Shown one piece after another: positions 49,838 to 58,733 of a stretch of 64,000 nt of DNA. Source of the stretch: Rebecca billardiae RCC1528 (Eukaryota > Haptophyta); assembly GCA_965240325.2 (NCBI GenBank), contig OZ251222.1, forward strand, positions 3,038,001 through 3,102,000. Direction: 5' to 3'. A program made the translations under genes and the position numbers. The first letter of the stretch is position 1. Each line of letters begins with the position of its first letter. The notes below the pieces were generated by a model. That model searched no databases. It was given only the letters and a program-made list of their open reading frames with translations, and was not told the origin of the DNA.

Positions 49838-52183
49838 TCAGCGGGTCTTTCTTGGATCGCGCGCGCCAAAGCGCAGCGCCAGCACGCTACCCCGAGCGCC
49901 ACCTCGGCCACCAGACCATGCGCCGAAGCTGACAGCACCGACTGTGCCAACGAGCAGCAGCGCCGCCATGCAAACCGCGGTCCAAGCGCCCAGTGACCAC
50001 GACGTCAGCCGCCCTGTCTCGCAGTGAAGGTGCGCAGCGAGGTGGTTGTCGGCCAGCTGCACGATCTCTTCCATCGCCCTCTCGTCGTGCTGCATGGACA
50101 GCGCGTAGTACGCCGCCTGCCCAAAGTTGAACATGGACAGGTACCTGCGCGCACGCCGCGCGCGCGTGCACGCGGGGTGAGGCAGGCGCGTGCACCGGGC
50201 ACACAACGGGATGGGTGCGGCGCGCGCAGTGGCAGGCGCGTGCGCGCCGCACGTCATCGCCCGCTCGAGCTTGTGCCGGAAGAAGTTCCAACGCCGCACA
50301 AACTGCACGTGCTCGTGCGCGGTGAGCACCTCGTCCAGCTCCTTGCCGATGGGCTCGAAGCGGCGCAGCAGGCCGTGCACACGCTCGAGCATCGGCACCA
50401 GCACCGCGTACAGCCGGGCGCGGCGCGCGTTGTCCGCGTAGCTCGCCGCGAGCTCATGCGAGACGGAGAAGGGCGAGAAGGGCGAGTGGCCGGTCGCCCA
50501 GAGGTAGTTGGTGGCCTTTGCGCGCGTGTGCCCGTCGTAGCGATCGTGCACGCTGCCGAGCCCCCAGCCCGCCTCGAGCAGAGCGCCGAGCAGCGGCCGT
50601 TGCGGGACCGTCGTGTCCACCGTCACGGGCGCGCCGGCGCAGGACACGTCAAGGAGCGCGAGGCGGACGAACGGCAGCTGCACGGCGATGGCGACGTCGT
50701 CGACAGCGAGCGCGGAGTGCTGGCCGTCGAGCAGCAGCAGACGGTCGGTCGCGAGCGTGAGCACGTACGCGCGCACGAGCTGCTCGTCGGCCGCGCTGCC
50801 GCTGCTCGCGCCCTCGGATGAGCCGCGCAGTGTGGCGGTGGTGCCGGGCGTGTGCGTTTCGACGCGCACGCTGTCGCTCTCGAGGGCGCACCGATCGATC
50901 GGCTCGCGCAGCACGCGCAGCCAGTGCGCGAGCTCGCGCGCGTCCACGTAGCCGGTGGTCTGCACAGAGAGCTCGCCGTCGGCGTGCACGGACGAGGAGC
51001 GTGCCTGCAGCGCGTACTGCAGCGCCGCCGCGCACGGCGCGCAGCTCCCGAGCGGCATGACGACCGTCTCGAGGGAGACGGCCTCGTTCGGCAGGCGCAC
51101 GCGCTGCAGCTCCGTCTCGATCGCGCGGAAGTCGATGCCCGACGCCTCGGACGCATCCTCCAGCTCACGCATGCGGCCCTTGTGCGTGTGGCTCGCGCCC
51201 AAGTCCAGCCGGATCTCGTACACTCGCACGACCGTGCGGCGCGTGGGCGGCGCGGGGAGCCGCATGATGGGCGGGGCGAGGATGTGAAGCGCGCCGTCGG
51301 CGGCGAGGGCGGCGAGCTCGAGCGCGAGCTCTAGGACCGGCGCCGACGCGCGCACGGCGGGCAGGGTGCGCTCGTTCACAGCGCCCAGCCCGGTCGTGCT
51401 CGGTCCATACGAGACAGGGCCCGCGCTCAGGTCGACCCACGCGTACCGCCCGCGGGCGAGCCACGCGAGCGCCGTGCACTCGCCAGAGTGCGCGGGCGCG
51501 CCGTCACGGCGCGGCTGTAGGCTGACCCCGCCCTCTGGCTGCGTGTACGAGTACCGCGCACGCGCCACCGCGGGCCCGCGCGGCGCGTTGGGCGAGAGCA
51601 GGTACAGAGTGAACGCCTCTGCGCTCGTCTGGTGGTCGGCATCGAGCAGTGCGTCGACGGCATCGAAAGGGACGGTGCCGTCGTCGCGCTCGCCCACGTG
51701 CTCGGCGATCTCACGCTCGATACGCCCCGTGAGCTCCTTGGGCGCGTGCGTCACGTGGAAGTGCGGCTTGTAGCTGATGCGGGTGCGCCGCGCGCCGTGG
51801 CCGTCGCCCTGCCGACCGAGCACGTGCGCGGGCTCCGACACGCTCATCGCCTCCAGGTAGCGCGCGAGCGCGTGCTCGGGCATCGTCACGCCCCCATTCC
51901 CCTCACCTTGAAAGCCAACGAGGCGCACCTCGACAAAGAGCGCGTGCTCCACCGCCGTGAGCGCTTCGAGCTTGCTGTTGAGCGAGCTGCCGTCGTCCGC
52001 TGACCACGAGGAGCGCAGCTCGCCCTCGGAGAGGTGCACAAAGGCGTCGCGCTCGGCGAAAGGGTCTGCTACTGGGTCGAGCGCGGAGAGGTGCTCCGCG
52101 ACACCGGCGCACGCCACCCGAGCGGGCGTGATCAGGAGCGCGAGAACGACCGCGAGAGTGTGTGGCGCCATGCCGTCGGCCAT
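49838..52183 (-). CDS. Large type I membrane protein, plant SPOT1/At3g28720-like (two exons)
   Basis: Exons 50253-52183 and 49838-50144, with a 108-nt intron (donor GTGCGG, acceptor GCGCAG), give 745 residues. The intron is in frame without a stop, but removing it joins RRWNFFRHKLERAMT to YLSMFNFGQAAYYAL, a more natural sequence. A signal peptide (LAVVLALLITPARVACAG) starts a long lumenal region and one transmembrane helix (WTAVCMAALLLVGTVGAVSF) lies near the C-terminus. The segment GRYAWVDLSAGPVSYGPSTT recalls a plant family of endomembrane proteins linked to pollen wall formation (SPOT1 and relatives); this match is from memory and uncertain. A secretory-pathway role is likely. It is divergent from UBE2G1, 116 bp between starts. 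Confidence 0.68.
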   Translation of the reverse strand: MADGMAPHTLAVVLALLITPARVACAGVAEHLSALDPVADPFAERDAFVHLSEGELRSSWSADDGSSLNSKLEALTAVEHALFVEVRLVGFQGEGNGGVTMPEHALARYLEAMSVSEPAHVLGRQGDGHGARRTRISYKPHFHVTHAPKELTGRIEREIAEHVGERDDGTVPFDAVDALLDADHQTSAEAFTLYLLSPNAPRGPAVARARYSYTQPEGGVSLQPRRDGAPAHSGECTALAWLARGRYAWVDLSAGPVSYGPSTTGLGAVNERTLPAVRASAPVLELALELAALAADGALHILAPPIMRLPAPPTRRTVVRVYEIRLDLGASHTHKGRMRELEDASEASGIDFRAIETELQRVRLPNEAVSLETVVMPLGSCAPCAAALQYALQARSSSVHADGELSVQTTGYVDARELAHWLRVLREPIDRCALESDSVRVETHTPGTTATLRGSSEGASSGSAADEQLVRAYVLTLATDRLLLLDGQHSALAVDDVAIAVQLPFVRLALLDVSCAGAPVTVDTTVPQRPLLGALLEAGWGLGSVHDRYDGHTRAKATNYLWATGHSPFSPFSVSHELAASYADNARRARLYAVLVPMLERVHGLLRRFEPIGKELDEVLTAHEHVQFVRRWNFFRHKLERAMTCGAHAPATARAAPIPLCARCTRLPHPACTRARRARRYLSMFNFGQAAYYALSMQHDERAMEEIVQLADNHLAAHLHCETGRLTSWSLGAWTAVCMAALLLVGTVGAVSFGAWSGGRGGARGSVLALRFGARDPRKTR

Positions 52184-52299
52184 CGCCCTAACCCGCGACG
52201 TATTTCACGGTTGGCGCGCTTGCTGGCGTCGTCAGGTCGTCTCGACCAGAAGCGCGCGCCTCACGCGCTGGTTGCCTCCCTTAGCCTCGCCGGAGCGGC

Positions 52300-53272
52300 A
52301 TGGGCGACTCGCGGGCGGCGCTGCTGCTCATGAAGCAGCTGAAGGGTGCGCGCCGCGCGCGCATCTCCTTCGCCGTGACGTGCTTGCCCCCGACGAGCGG
52401 CCAGCGCGCGATATGCTCGCCTCCTGCGGGCGCGGCTCACGCGCGGCCGCGCTTGGCGGCTGCTCACGCGCGCGCTGCTGTGTCCAGACTTGAACAAGAG
52501 CCCCGTTGAGGGTTTCTCGGCGGGGCTGGTGGATGAGAGCGACCCTTTTGAGTGGGACATCTGCATCATGGGGCCGCCAGAGACGCCATAGTGCGCGCAC
52601 GACCGCGCGCACCGGGGCAGCCCGTGTGCGTGCGCATGGCTCACGCCCGCATCCCCGCGCCGCGCAGTGAGGGCGGCTTCTTCAAGGCGGTCATGTCCTT
52701 CCCGAAGGACTACCCCAACCTGCCGCCGAAGCTTACGATCAAATCGGACTTCTGGCATCCGAACGGTGCGTGCTTTCGAGCCACCGCGTCGCGGCGGCTC
52801 ATTTATCAGCACGGCGATCAACTCACGTCCCTGCCCGCCCACCTGCTGCTGCTTCTGTGTGCTGCGTGCATCAATCACGTGCTGCACGCGCGCCCGCAGT
52901 GCACTCGGACGGAAAGGTTTGCATCTCGTGAGTGGCGCGCGCCTGCGCGCCCGCCCAGGCCATGCTGCGACGCGCAGCAGCCCCGCTGACCGCTCGGTGT
53001 CGCCATGCGGTGCGCGCGCCTCTGTGCCATTCGCCGCGCGCAGCATCCTGCATCCACCTGGTGATGACAGCTTCGGGTACGAGTCGGCCTCGGAGCGCTG
53101 GCTGCCCATTCATACCGTCGAGTCGATCATGGTCTCTGTCATCTCGATGCTCTCCTCGCCGAACGACGAGTCTCCCGCCAACATCGACGCTGCGAAAGAA
53201 TTCCGGGAAGACCCGGAGGGCTTCCGGAAACGGGTCGCGCGCTGTGTCCGCAAGTCGCAGGACAGCTTGTAG
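52300..53272 (+). CDS. UBE2G1: Ubiquitin-conjugating enzyme E2 G1 type (five exons)
   Basis: Exons 52300-52345, 52488-52590, 52668-52765, 52900-52927 and 53044-53272 join with matching phases into 167 residues; human UBE2G1 has 170. Donors are GTGCGC, GTGCGC, GTGCGT and GTGAGT; every acceptor is AG. The product shows the E2 core: NKSPVEGFSAGLVDESDPFE, IMGPPETPYEGGFFKAVMSF, the HPN motif (80-82), catalytic Cys90 in DGKVCISILH, the acidic-loop segment PPGDDSFGYESASERW of the Ubc7/G1 class, and a C-terminus RKRVARCVRKSQDSL close to that of G1. It would accept ubiquitin from E1 and build Lys48 chains, including for ER-associated degradation. The 28-nt exon 4 holds the active-site residue and is invisible to simple ORF calling. 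Confidence 0.93.
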
Positions 53273-53875
53273 GTGCGGCCCCCGGGCCCTCCTGCATCTC
53301 CATGGGCGCCGGCGGGTCACTCTCGAATGCGAGGCGATCACTCGGCTTCGACATGGGCTGCACGGGCCTGCACACGGTTTCTTGGCTGACCGCGTGCTCT
53401 GTGCGCGTGTGCTGTTTGCCGGTGGAGATGTGTGCGCAGAGCCGCATTTGCCCCTGCTGCACACGATGCTCGTGCCGACCATTGCGTCGAAGGGTTCGAT
53501 TGCGCACCGCGTGGCGCCTGCGGCTAGGGGTGGCGAGCCCTCGCCCCTAGACGACACTCTGTGACCGAGTCTGGGCCATCTCGCGCTCGGCGATATGGTG
53601 GTCAGGAGACGCTGCCGACGGTCCAAGTGATCGGGGTCGGAATGCCGGCCGCCGGCCACTGGCGGCGGAAGGTAGGAAGCAGCGTCGTCGGGAGACGCAG
53701 ACGCGGGCACGGTCAGCCTGATGTTGAGTCAGTCTTGACTGCGAAGCAGCGAAGCCACGGCAAGGATCGAGGCTGTGAAGGCGCACCCGGAGCAAGGGCC
53801 TTGCCCGGCTCGGAGTGCGGTGACAATGCTCAGTGCCGGACTTTATTTGGAAAAGTTCACCTGCTTTCATTCACG
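53273..53875. other. Intergenic / 5' region of the phosphodiesterase gene
   Basis: The GDPD reading frame stays open back to 53561, but this part is Arg/Gly-rich and lacks conserved features. An ATG at 53642 is an alternative start. No other gene is visible. Confidence 0.5.
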
Positions 53876-54904
53876 ATGGCGGAGTCGCGGCGCGCGCTTG
53901 CGTTCGTGGGTGTCACCACTGGCATCATCACGTTGCGCGTTGCGAGCGAGCTGTACCTGCGTTGGAAAATATGGCGTGCACGTCAGCGCGCGGCTATGCG
54001 CGCGCCGTATGCCGTCGGCCACCGCTGCGCATGCGGCGAGGGCCCGGAGAACACGCTGGCTGCTGCACTGCACGCCGTGGAGTCAGGGGCGCAGTGGCTG
54101 CAGGTGGACGTCATGCTGACAAAGGACCGAGTGCCCATCGTGCTGCATGACTCACCGCGTGAGGCAACGCTCAGGCGACTGACAGGACTGGACGCGCAGC
54201 CGCACGAGGTGTACTTTGCCGACATTCCGCCGCTGCGGGCCGAGCTCGCTCCATTCGTGCTGTGTGACGCGGACTCCAAGATTGCGCCCGCGCGATTTGG
54301 CGCAGATGGGTGCCGCATTTGCACGCTGGAGGAGATGCTCGTGGCCGTTGGCCCTGATGTTGGCGTGCTCGTCGAGTTTTGGGGCGCGCCTGATGCTGAC
54401 TTTGTGAGAGACGTGGCGGCCATTGTGCGCAAGCTCGGGCGCGTGCACAGCACCGCCCTCGGCAATCCCTTCTCCCTCGCAGTCGCCGCGTACGTCGACG
54501 CATACGCGTCCGACATTCGGCGCATCTACCACGTCCGCGAGCTCGCACGCATCTTTGCGCTGTACTGGGTGGGGCTGCTGCCGTTCATGGGCTACGAGGC
54601 CTCGGCCCCTCGGCGGCTCCTCAACGTGCCGCTCATGGGGGAGACACTGGGCCGACTCACAAGGCGCATGGGTCTCGACGGCTCGCTCGGAGCACGGGCG
54701 AGACTGTCGATGGTTAAACTGGCCTTGGGATTCGGCTTGTGCGTGCGCCCGGTCTTCCTGTTCTTCGGTGACGTTCTTTGCATGCCCACATTCGGCTGGG
54801 TGCTCAACACGAAAGCTGACTGGCACCTTGCCATGCGATTGGGCTGTCAGGGCGTGATGACAGACTACGTCAGCCGATTCATGGCATTCGACAAGCGTTT
54901 GTGA
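53876..54904 (+). CDS. Glycerophosphodiester phosphodiesterase family protein (GDE4-like)
   Basis: ATG 53876 gives 342 residues beginning MAESRRALAFVGVTTGIITL, a membrane anchor as in GDE1/GDE4. The catalytic region starts VGHRCACGEGPENTLAAALH, with the GHR and EN residues of the family, then LQVDVMLTKDRVPIVLHDSP; the second metal-ligand Glu of the usual ELDV is Gln here. VLVEFWG retains a later acidic residue. The C-terminal GVMTDYVSRFMAF corresponds to the family's ITDYP region. GDPDs hydrolyse glycerophosphodiesters or lyso-N-acylphosphatidylethanolamines to alcohol and phosphate. The E-to-Q change could lower activity. A second hydrophobic segment (VKLALGFGLCVRPVFLFFG) may touch the membrane. 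Confidence 0.8.
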   Translation: MAESRRALAFVGVTTGIITLRVASELYLRWKIWRARQRAAMRAPYAVGHRCACGEGPENTLAAALHAVESGAQWLQVDVMLTKDRVPIVLHDSPREATLRRLTGLDAQPHEVYFADIPPLRAELAPFVLCDADSKIAPARFGADGCRICTLEEMLVAVGPDVGVLVEFWGAPDADFVRDVAAIVRKLGRVHSTALGNPFSLAVAAYVDAYASDIRRIYHVRELARIFALYWVGLLPFMGYEASAPRRLLNVPLMGETLGRLTRRMGLDGSLGARARLSMVKLALGFGLCVRPVFLFFGDVLCMPTFGWVLNTKADWHLAMRLGCQGVMTDYVSRFMAFDKRL

Positions 54905-55045
54905 TCCAGGGTCTGTGGTCCAGGGAATAGATCAGCGCAGGGTGCACGTGGACTCTCGGCGAGGCCCCGCAACGCCAGGTTCCCATACTCGTCACCGCCT
55001 GGCGCCTCACTGTGTCTCACTCAGTCGTCGCGTTATTACATATTC

Positions 55046-58000
55046 ATGGCCCGCGGTGCAGGGCGGAGCGCGCAGCGTGGAGCCCGCACCAGCGGGCCCG
55101 AACCACGTTTCAAAAAGATCTTTGATCAAGAAAAAAGGGACGGGGGGCGGCGGAAAAAAAGGTAGGGGGGCCAAACCGCCCATTTAAAAATGAAAAGCAA
55201 AGTCGCGTCGCATTTTCGCTCCGCCCTCGGCCTTTTAGGGTGGCGCGGAGCCTTTTTCTCGGACCCCGCTCGAAAATCGAGCTCCGACGCCTTCGGGCGC
55301 TCAGAGCTCGGTTCCGCTCCAGCACGAGCGGCCGGAGGCAGTGGACCGCCGCGCGCTCGCGACCTCTGAGACGCCGAGATGGTCTCGGGTGCGCGCGCGC
55401 GTGACGCTGGTGGGCGCTACTGACCCGTGCCTTTGCGCCACCAGCGGCTCACCACCCGCTTCTTGGCCACCTCGCGCCGTGCGCGGCGCGCGTCGGCCGG
55501 CTTGAATTGGTGCGCTGCGTACGCCCGCTACGCTACCGCACGGTGTGGCGCATGATCAACTCGGACCAATGAGATCGATGCTCGGACCAATCGTCCATGT
55601 ATGTCTGTGAATGCCCAGCTCGCCTAACCTGCCCTACTGCGCCGGAATCGCCGTCAGCAGACCGGCGCGAGCTCGCGCACAGCACCTCCGCGGAGCTCGC
55701 AACTGTCATGTTCCGCTTGTAGGGCCCGTGTTTGCACCTGCCGTGGCACTTGCGATGGTCAGTACGTTGGGTATGGGTCACGTGTGCCCTCTGATGGCGT
55801 CTGGGCGCCTCCCATTCGCCTCTCAGGACGTCGCGGACGTGCTCGCAGGCAGCGGTTGGCTCATTCGACAGGTCCGACGTGCACTCGACCGTGCCTGCAA
55901 GCGCGCCCCTGTGACGCTCATGCCTGCAGAAGCAGATGCAGATGGGCCCTCATGCACCCTGGTGCGCCCAAGACCGGCGGGAGCGTCAGAGACCGTCTCA
56001 ATCTTGACACCTTGCACACGCCGGCGCTTGCCGTTGGGCTCCGCGCAGCCAGCCAGGAGCGCCGAACAGCGCCGGATCAGCCTCTGTAGGCCGAATATCC
56101 GCCCCTAAGCCCAGAAATAGCGCGGAACAGGGTAGTGCGTACCTATGTGGACCAATCCCATCCAGCCTGGTTTGGTGCAGACACGCCAGCCACCGCCTGG
56201 AGCAGACGTTTGCTGCCGAATCGCATGCTCGGCACTGTGCCGCACTGCGACGACGACAGATTTGACCTGCCTCGTAGGTCTCGGCCAGGGAGCGGTGACG
56301 GTTGGCTCGAGTGACTTTAAACCTTGACTATGACCGAGAGCACTCCCGGGCTGAGGACGTGGGGCCGGTGCTTTGGGTCTAATATGTCTGCAATACGCCG
56401 TACGCGTGGCCGTATACACAGTCTGAAAACGTATCTCGCAGCTCGAGATCAGATGAGGCTGTATTCATCAGCATGGCGCCTATATACACAGTGGGTATGT
56501 AACGATCGGTGGCTTCTAGGAAACTACATATTTGACCGCCTGCCAGTACACAGCCTATATCGCATGTTGGGACCTGCTGCTGCTGGGGACTCAGAACGAT
56601 CTCGCTGAGATGCTCTAACAAAGTGAGGTCGACATGGTCTATATGTCACATATAGGACGACCGTTACATGCCGTTTCCAATAAGTTCAGGCTCATTCTAA
56701 TAAGTAAATATGCTAGCCGTTACGCCCCATATTCAGGGTATGTGCACCTGATTTTTTTACATGGCCGGCCCAGACCCCTCCAGAGGGCAAATGATCCAGC
56801 CCGAAATCAGCTCTAAACACTCGCTAGGACCCGCGCTCGTGGCCGTCAGTAATGCTACAGTGCCACTTTGGCCCCCCTAAAAAAGGGACGGGGGGCGATT
56901 TTTAGGGCTGGCGGAGACCGAGTTTCGAGTTTTTGAGATCGCATAGAGAGGTCTATTAGGCCGAAAAAGAGCGCGCCCAGCTGATTCCCTTAAGTAAAGT
57001 GCGATCTGGACGTCAGCTGGACGTGACATTAGTGTAACGGTTCGTTACGAGCGAATCGTACTCGTCTTCCCGGATCGCGTGACGTCCGGACTGGGCCACA
57101 TCCGGATCGTCGGAGGTGACGTGCCCCGGCACGATGGGCGATGGCGGATATGCGGGACGGCGCCTGCACGTGCCTCCGGACCCGCCTCCCGCTTGCTGCT
57201 CACGCAGTCAGCTGCGACCGTGGCGCATGATCGCAGAAGCAGTGCCGGCAGTACGGCCTGCATCAGCTAGTGCCGCGCCGTCGTGGCGCGCGCGGTACGG
57301 TTGCGCGTTTGCAGCGCTCGCCGCTCGCCGGCTCGGCGACGGCACGCGCGTGCGGCTCAGGTGTGTCAAATGCGGTCTCGTCGGCGCGCTTTCGCCTGCC
57401 ACCTCGTGCACCCGTGCCGCCAGTTTCATCGTCTTCATGAGGACTGCTGCTGCTGTCGCCATCCGCTCTCCATCACCCCGAGTCGCCGGTCGCGCGGCGC
57501 GCGCGGTAGGCACTAGGCAGGGCGTACGGTCACTCACCCGTGCAACAGGTCAAGTGGCCAGAGTACGTCTGGTCGTTGGCTGGCACGGGCCGCAGCGCTA
57601 AAGCACCCTGCTGTCACACCCGACTCCTTCAGTACTCCGAGCTCCGCGGCACGACTCACTCGTTCGGCACGATCGCGGACGGGTCGGATCCGAGCTGATC
57701 AGCCAGAGTTGGACACAGTTTGGCAGCTACTAGTAGTAATTCCGATGCCGATGGCACGATCGCGGACGGGTCGGATCCGAGCTGATCAGCCAGTTGGACA
57801 TTTGGCAGCTAGTTGTCAGACGGACGTCCGATTTGACGACCGGTGCCGGGTGCGGTCTCAGGTCCGCTGCTGTGATTGTGTGAAGTGTGAATGAGTCTCG
57901 CGGTCGCGCAGGCAGGGCGACGGTCGGACTAATAGCTTCAGTCATCTCAGAACCGACTTCAACTGGCGAACTGCCACTACGGCGGAGAGCCGCGATTGCA

Positions 58001-58063
58001 CGGCCACCGCGGGCCCCCAACTGCGTTGATTCTATGCAGAAAAGGACCGCGGAACGCGGTCAT
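55046..58063. repeat. 1.2-kb direct repeat, copy B (interrupted)
   Basis: Left part 55046-55150 and right part about 56880-58063 together match copy A at 48517-49743. They are separated by an inserted 1.7-kb sequence. Small differences from copy A include short insertions near 57100-57110 and 57300-57320. Confidence 0.75.
55163..56879. mobile_element. 1.7-kb insertion with TAGGGGGGCCAAA inverted ends
   Basis: Starts TAGGGGGGCCAAA and ends TTTGGCCCCCCTA, a perfect 13-bp terminal inverted repeat, flanked by AAAAAGG on both sides (7-8 bp target duplication). AAAAAAGGGACGGGGGGCG also occurs before and after the insert (about 55132-55150 and 56879-56897), so part of the target was duplicated twice or the junction was rearranged. 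An open frame of 165 residues (55611-56108, plus) is unrecognised; on the minus strand around 55430-55530 a stretch ending VAKKRVVSRWWRKGTGQ looks like a captured exon. No transposase seen. Confidence 0.6.
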
Positions 58064-58682
58064 TATTACTACAGCCTTAGCGGGCCACGTCGAGCGAGAC
58101 CTCGCAGGCCGCCATGCTCAGCACGGGCACTCTGTCTGTGACGCGAGCTCGCGCACATTGCATCACGATTCCGACGAACTGTTAGCAGGACAGCGTAGAC
58201 CTGCCTCAAATTGAACAGTTATTGTGCCGCGCGCGCGAATATATTGTAATACTGCTGCGAAGGCGGCGGGGGTGCGCTGCTTGCCTCCGCAGGCGAGCAG
58301 CGCGCAGTTTACGCCGGGCATGTGGACCTGCCCACCCTTCATCTTCCAGTTCTTCCCTTCGGCTGGGGCTCGATCAGTCGACGTGGCGTCGCTCACAGCG
58401 CAGGCAGGTGTTTGGCGCGGCTGCACTCTCGAGGTGGCTGGGATACAACATCCAGGTGCAGCACCCTCCCCGTGTGGTGTCAGAGCGCGCTCCCGAGCGC
58501 GTGCCTCCGAGCGCGGGGCGGCAGCTTGCTGCAATGGCCGCCTCGATGAGGTGCGGCAACGCGCCCCTCACCTGCCTGCGCCGGTCTGTTTTGTGGCGGT
58601 GTCTTTGTGCAGTGTTGGATGGCGTCATCAACCACGCCTTAACCAAGTGTGCACGTTAAAACATAGTAAACTGTAGTATAAT
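58064..58682. other. Intergenic with a possible decayed gene on the minus strand
   Basis: Minus-strand frames at 58163-58646 contain protein-like pieces: LPHLIEAAIAA, GGCCTWMLYPSHLES, QVHMPGVNCALLACGGKQ and AFAAVLQYIRARGTITVQFE. They lie in different frames, so this would be a multi-exon gene or a pseudogene. The pattern faintly recalls TBP-like repeats. Nothing firm. Confidence 0.25.
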
Positions 58683-58694
58683 TAATGGCGCACG

Positions 58695-58733
<39 letters not shown>

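Noticed and set aside
49838-52183. GPI transamidase subunit (PIG-T/GPI16)
   Set aside because: Similar topology, but I found none of that family's characteristic motifs; the YAWVDLSAGPVSYGP segment points elsewhere.
55611-56108. 165-residue frame inside the 1.7-kb insertion as a gene
   Set aside because: No family, weak start context and mixed composition; left as an unassigned frame within the element.
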